A stretch of DNA of 8,392 nucleotides. Origin: JAMCZZ01 sp964363695 (GTDB taxonomy: Bacteria; Patescibacteriota; UBA1384; XYA2-FULL-43-10; 1-14-0-10-43-13). Position numbers and translations under genes: made by a program. Positions 5,313 through 8,392 of this stretch are shown one piece after another. Each line of letters opens with the position of its first letter. Positions within the stretch are counted from its first letter, which is position 1. The notes beneath the pieces are model-generated. The model was given only the letters and a program-made list of their open reading frames with translations, did not search any database and had not been told where the DNA came from. The stretch spans positions 1 to 8,392 of the forward strand of contig CAYIJI010000042.1 in the NCBI GenBank assembly GCA_964363695.1. The letters are read 5' to 3'.

Positions 5313-5642
5313 TTATGTTCCGGCATCTTTTCCTGCCATATCGGAGACGATCCGAACGATGGCAAGCGACAAAACGACAATAACAATGCCAATGATGCCG
5401 TTCATGATCCCCTGCTGGCCTTTTTTCGCCTGTTCGGCATTGCCTCCTGCCGTCATGTATTGAATGCCGGCGATCACTAAATAAATGAAAATTAATACTC
5501 CGGCAAACCAGATTAGCCAATCCAAAACTCTCATAAAAACAACTAAAAAGTTGCCATATTTATTCAAGTCGATTTGGGTTGCTTCGCTGATTTCGTCGGC
5601 GGACGGGTTGGCTGCATAAATTTTTTCTAAAATATTAAACAT
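5313..5642 (-). CDS. Pilin-like two-helix membrane protein (T4SS-pilin / TrbC-VirB2-like), paralog 4
   Basis: The product is 109 aa, with N-terminus MFNILEKIYAANPS and a polar stretch to about residue 30. TM1 spans about 37-60, the loop GIQYMTAGGNAEQAKKGQQG 59-78, TM2 about 80-100, and the tail is GKDAGT. Its ATG overlaps the TAA of the upstream fusion gene by one base (TAATG), and a GGAGGG ribosome site (5646-5651) lies inside that gene's last codons, so the two are very likely translationally coupled. This links a stand-alone pilin-like subunit with an ectodomain-bearing relative in one transcript. Pilus or secretion-channel subunit is the best guess. Confidence 0.84.
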   Translation of the reverse strand: MFNILEKIYAANPSADEISEATQIDLNKYGNFLVVFMRVLDWLIWFAGVLIFIYLVIAGIQYMTAGGNAEQAKKGQQGIMNGIIGIVIVVLSLAIVRIVSDMAGKDAGT

Positions 5643-6850
5643 TAGCCCTCCAATGTAAAAAATTTAACAATCCAATTCAATAGTCCTTTTGAAGTAAGGA
5701 TCACCAGAAGCCCGACCAAGGCCCAGATCAAAGTCTTTTTCGCCATCACAAAGGATTCTTCTGAGCCGTAGGAATTGAGAAGTGCCCTAGCCGCCCACAA
5801 GACCATGACAAAGGCAACAATACCGGCAAAGCTTAGAGCGTAATTAGTAACCTGCACCACTAATAGGCCAACACTGCCCAAATTTGCCTCAGCGGCTCCA
5901 GTCTTGCCTCCTGGGAATATGGCATCGAAGATCTTCCCGAGAGTCGGGGCAATGCCGTCGCCATCCGAATTTGTTGTCGGTTGAGAATTGTCGGGATCTC
6001 CAATGTGCCCGCCGTCGCCGGCTGGTTCATTGGCCGGAGGAGCTTTTCCGCTCGTAGGATTGGTTACTATTATACGGTATCTTTGCGTATAGAGGAGATT
6101 GCCGGCAGTATCTGAATCCATGATATTAACTTCAACAGTATGCTCGCCGGGAGTCATAATGGTCGCCCAAGCTCCGATGGAATCTCCTGCTTGAATGGTG
6201 CCTGCTGTTTTGGTTAAAAAATTACCTGTCTTCAAGTCGTTTACTTTAATTTCAAATTTAAAGTCATCGGTGAAGTTATTCTCAATAGTTGCTCTCCAGA
6301 CGCCGCCTGCTTTTATTTGTTTGTCCGGTGAGCCGATCTTTACGTCTCCTTTATCGAAAAATTCTACGCCGTCGTAAGTTGTATTGTCTTCGGTAAGAAT
6401 TACTTCTATCGGCTTTGTTTCCATTTTTAACAAGCAGCCGGTTTCGTGATAGAGCTTTACTTTTACGGTATAATCGGCCGGATCTAACTTAGATGTGGAG
6501 AATTCTGGCCTGCCGATTTTGCCGATTCCGGACATTTCCGCCAAAGTTTTCTTCTGCCGAGCTACTGATTTATCCTGTTTTAGTATATCGACGATGTAAG
6601 TAATGTCATAGTCGCTGTTAAAATTTTGTATCAAAACAACAAAGCTGTCGCCTTTTTTAATTCGATTAGTTGGTGATTTAGAAACGATGTCAACTTCGGA
6701 GAGGTCTTTAATTATAAGGGGTGGTTTTTTGTCTTTGCAGTAATTTTCACCCGCCGCTTTGACTGGAGACGCGAAAAGTTCAAATGCCAAAAATCCAGCT
6801 ATTAGGATAGCTGCCGACGTTGCTATGAATTTTAATTTGTTTAGATGCAT
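5642..6850 (-). CDS. Secreted/anchored beta-rich ectodomain protein with C-terminal pilin-like two-helix module
   Basis: The product is 402 aa from ATG 6850. In-frame ATGs at 6862 and 6922 are less likely: the first is made by the end of an intergenic repeat and the second lies inside it. A signal peptide (KLKFIATSAAILIAGFLAFELF, cut near SPVKA/AG, residues 27-33) leads into about 230 residues of alternating beta-type sequence. This reads as two Ig-like or adhesin-like domains (roughly 40-155 and 160-265) with two cysteines (about 38 and 139). A Pro/Gly/Asp linker follows (267-305), then TM (about 327-352), a short loop SYGSEESFVMAKK, and TM (about 371-394). The last 70 residues match the layout of the small pilin-like proteins next to it, without the GN-EQ-KKGQQG signature. 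It is probably displayed outside the membrane. The domain family is not identified. Confidence 0.8.
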   Translation of the reverse strand: MHLNKLKFIATSAAILIAGFLAFELFASPVKAAGENYCKDKKPPLIIKDLSEVDIVSKSPTNRIKKGDSFVVLIQNFNSDYDITYIVDILKQDKSVARQKKTLAEMSGIGKIGRPEFSTSKLDPADYTVKVKLYHETGCLLKMETKPIEVILTEDNTTYDGVEFFDKGDVKIGSPDKQIKAGGVWRATIENNFTDDFKFEIKVNDLKTGNFLTKTAGTIQAGDSIGAWATIMTPGEHTVEVNIMDSDTAGNLLYTQRYRIIVTNPTSGKAPPANEPAGDGGHIGDPDNSQPTTNSDGDGIAPTLGKIFDAIFPGGKTGAAEANLGSVGLLVVQVTNYALSFAGIVAFVMVLWAARALLNSYGSEESFVMAKKTLIWALVGLLVILTSKGLLNWIVKFFTLEG

Positions 6851-6858
6851 TTTTTTTG

Positions 6859-6961
6859 TCATCCCGACCGACTGTAAAGAGTGGAGGGATCTTCTAATAG
6901 AATTAGGCTCAATACTGTACAACTGCGAGTCAAAAGATTCCTCGACTTCGCTCGGAATGAC
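6859..6961. repeat. GTCATYCCGA palindromic repeat element, 103 bp
   Basis: The ends GTCATCCCGA (6859-6868) and TCGGAATGAC (6952-6961) are inverted with one mismatch. Inner arms around GGATCTTCT and AGATTCCTCGAC are also partly complementary. It fills the gap upstream of the 402-aa gene, its left end only 8 bp from the chosen ATG. It is a member of the same dispersed family as 5192-5285. Confidence 0.72.
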
Positions 6962-6999
6962 GGGAAAATCGCTAATTGTTCCCAGATATTAATCGATTA

Positions 7000-7368
7000 T
7001 TACCCCAACAACCCGAAGGCTGATTTTGTTAAAGCGAAAGATAAGACGGCCAAAACAATACCGACAATAGCGTAAATGAGCGATCTTTTGGCTCTGGCAA
7101 TTTTGGTCGGATCGCCGTCGGCGGTGCCGAATTGAATACCGCCGACTATTATGGCGATAAAAGCAATTGAACCTAAAAAGTATTCAAGAAACTCCAATCC
7201 TCTGTCTAGAACAGAGCCGATGCCTTCTATATCGCTAGGTTTGATTTCTTTAAGAGAATTGTCCGCTTTTAAATAAAACTGGGTTGTAAAAACAACGACA
7301 AAAAGAGACAGTACGCTAAAACCGATCAGTATTTTTGCGATTGTTTTTGTGATTTTGTATTGTTTCAT
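7000..7368 (-). CDS. Pilin-like membrane protein with N-terminal hydrophobic segment (122 aa)
   Basis: The product is 122 aa. A basic N-terminus MKQYKITKTIAK leads into a hydrophobic segment (about 12-30) that could be a signal peptide or a first TM. A polar region follows (35-58), then TM at about 62-80, the loop GIQFGTADGDPTKIARAKRS (77-96) and TM at about 97-115. The loop aligns with the GIMYITAGGNPEQSKKAQQG motif of the smaller paralogs, with GDP in place of GNP and an Arg/Lys-rich end. It lies 34 bp after the 287-aa gene and is probably co-transcribed with it. No Shine-Dalgarno site is visible. It is likely a pilin-like or T4SS-pilin family subunit with a conventional export signal. Confidence 0.8.
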   Translation of the reverse strand: MKQYKITKTIAKILIGFSVLSLFVVVFTTQFYLKADNSLKEIKPSDIEGIGSVLDRGLEFLEYFLGSIAFIAIIVGGIQFGTADGDPTKIARAKRSLIYAIVGIVLAVLSFALTKSAFGLLG

Positions 7369-7402
7369 TGTTTTAAGCGATTAATACTGCAGCTGCATTA
7401 AT

Positions 7403-8266
7403 TCAAAGTAATTTAAAAGGTTCCTCGAAACAGGAATCCGGCATTTGAACATCTAAAATATTCAAGATTAGCTTAATTAGAAGGAGAAGCAAGAACCCCA
7501 AAATTGCGCTTGTCAAAATGTCTTTTGTGTCCGTGAAAACAGCATCGTTGCCCGCTGCCGTCATATACCGGTAGCCGGCGTAAATAAACATCAGAAGCGT
7601 TAAGCCGAAGCCAATATTGAGCGCCCAGCGGTAGAACGCGCACATATACTCAGTGTAAGTGAAGCGAGTGCCCTTCCCCGGAATTTCCACTCCAACCTCA
7701 ATCCCCGATCCACTGCCTGATGACTCGGTAGCGGTCGTACCGGACGCATCGGGGGTACTAGGAGAAGGGCTTGGAGTGGAACCGGTAGCGCTGAGAGTAA
7801 TAGTTTTACTTTCGCAGGCGCCGCAGCTATCTGCGTTCTTGAGAATATTCATTGGACTGCCAATTTCTTTATTGTCTTTGTCTAAAAGCGTTGCTGTGAT
7901 AGTGGCCACCGAATAATGTTTCGAGTTGCTTGGATCGATAAGGCAGTACCACTTCTTTTTAGTTTCCGGATTTAGGCAAACATCCAAATCGGTGTAGATA
8001 TTGCCGTTAAAAGTGCTCGTATTGGGACGTTCTGTCAGCGTACCGTCCTTCCTCCAATAACGTTTGACTTTTATTTTAGTTGCGTTCGAAGGAGCGTCTT
8101 TAATGGCGACTGACAATCTAATGGGATACCCGACCGGAGTCAGATTTGTGTTGACATCTGCCGAAAGTCTCAAAGAGGAAATGAAGGCAAGCACAATTAC
8201 GGCTAAGAGCAGCCAATATATGATGTGGATAATTCGCTTTCTGTTTTTGACTTTATTTTTTTTCAT
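7403..8266 (-). CDS. Membrane protein with cysteine-containing ectodomain and C-terminal pilin-like module (287 aa)
   Basis: A highly basic N-terminus (KKNKVKNRKRI) is followed by a signal anchor at about residues 13-31. The extracellular region (about 35-160) has beta-type character and cysteines C97, C108, C148 and C151. A Ser/Thr/Pro-rich linker spans 159-188 (SPSPSTPDASG). The C-terminal module has TM at about 212-231, the loop YRYMTAAGNDAVFTDTKD (232-249) and TM at about 250-270, with C209 and C279 flanking the module on the outer side. The AAGN corner aligns with the small pilin-like proteins. It is the first gene of the leftward cluster. No ribosome site or convincing promoter is seen; TGA stop at 7403-7405. 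The ectodomain family is not recognised. Confidence 0.8.
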   Translation of the reverse strand: MKKNKVKNRKRIIHIIYWLLLAVIVLAFISSLRLSADVNTNLTPVGYPIRLSVAIKDAPSNATKIKVKRYWRKDGTLTERPNTSTFNGNIYTDLDVCLNPETKKKWYCLIDPSNSKHYSVATITATLLDKDNKEIGSPMNILKNADSCGACESKTITLSATGSTPSPSPSTPDASGTTATESSGSGSGIEVGVEIPGKGTRFTYTEYMCAFYRWALNIGFGLTLLMFIYAGYRYMTAAGNDAVFTDTKDILTSAILGFLLLLLIKLILNILDVQMPDSCFEEPFKLL

Positions 8267-8292
8267 TTAGCTGAAATTAATTACTATTCTGG

Positions 8293-8355
8293 ATCCCCGT
8301 CTGCACGGGGATGACAAAGGGGTGCGAGGATGACAAAGGGGGTGCGGGGATGACA
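8293..8355. repeat. Strong hairpin followed by roughly 20-bp tandem repeats of GGGGATGACAAAGGGGGTGC
   Basis: ATCCCCGT/ACGGGGAT (8293-8300/8305-8312) is a perfect 8-bp stem with a CTGC loop. From 8307, units of 19 bp (8307-8325), 20 bp (8326-8345) and a partial third (8346-8355) repeat GRGGATGACAAAGGGGTGC. Each carries the GTCATCC core of the dispersed palindromic repeat. The block lies upstream of the 287-aa gene and could end an upstream transcript or simply be repeat expansion. Confidence 0.7.
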
Positions 8356-8366
8356 GCAATATTTTC

Positions 8367-8390
8367 CTAGCTTACTTGCTTATTAGCTTA
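8367..8390 (-). repeat. Tandem octamer array (TAAGCNNN)x3, inverted relative to the one at 267-306
   Basis: On the - strand three 8-bp units can be read: TAAGCTAA, TAAGCAAG and TAAGCTAG. The array runs to the window edge and may continue. The 13-mer TAAGCAAGTAAGC is shared exactly with 275-287 on the + strand. Confidence 0.68.
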
Positions 8391-8392
8391 CC

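Noticed and set aside
8293..8355. CRISPR array
   Set aside because: The units are contiguous with no spacers and form only two and a half copies.

Overview
The window looks like a piece of a Patescibacteria (Candidate Phyla Radiation, Parcubacteria-like) chromosome. The grounds are family-level. Several small two-helix proteins resemble the T4SS-pilin family that is frequent in those lineages. A free-standing four-helix-bundle (23S intervening-sequence) protein sits in an AT-rich cassette. Many short palindromic intergenic repeats are present, and most mRNAs are short and lightly spaced. TGA is used as a normal stop (PilB-like ATPase, 287-aa protein), so there is no sign of a recoded genetic code. 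This taxonomic guess is inference from gene content, not from a marker gene.

Left part, + strand. The window opens inside the 3' end of a jag/khpB-like R3H gene. Its stop codon forms the first unit of an 8-bp-period tandem repeat (TAAGCNNN). A clear tRNA-Ser(CGA) with encoded CCA follows, then a BRO-N/DinD-like gene. The 330-bp gap after it holds a 169-bp MITE-like element with 19-bp terminal inverted repeats and a TTTA target duplication. The element sits inside one copy of a triple-hairpin repeat, and a second, intact copy stands next to it and preserves the empty site. A probable leaderless promoter then drives a complete PilB/GspE-type ATPase, followed by the four-helix-bundle gene.

Right part, - strand. 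Seven genes run leftward (8266 to 4001) and converge on the ATPase side. Every one of them carries the same module: a transmembrane helix, a short loop with a small/GN motif and lysines, and a second transmembrane helix. Four are stand-alone pilin-size proteins (103-110 aa), one is 122 aa with an extra N-terminal hydrophobic segment, and two are large proteins in which the module is the C-terminal anchor of an extracellular beta-rich region (about 402 and 287 aa). The shared module, close spacing, one stop/start overlap (TAATG) and near-identical nucleotide stretches suggest an expanded surface-pilin locus in which some copies acquired ectodomains. A repeat element and a probable internal promoter split off the last three pilin genes.

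How the parts may work together: the PilB/GspE ATPase could power assembly or secretion involving these pilin-like proteins. They are on opposite strands and no platform protein, prepilin peptidase or VirB4-like gene is in view, so this link is a hypothesis. The least ordinary content is the seven-member pilin-module array with its ectodomain fusions, the inverted octamer arrays near both window edges, and the nested repeat/MITE insertion.
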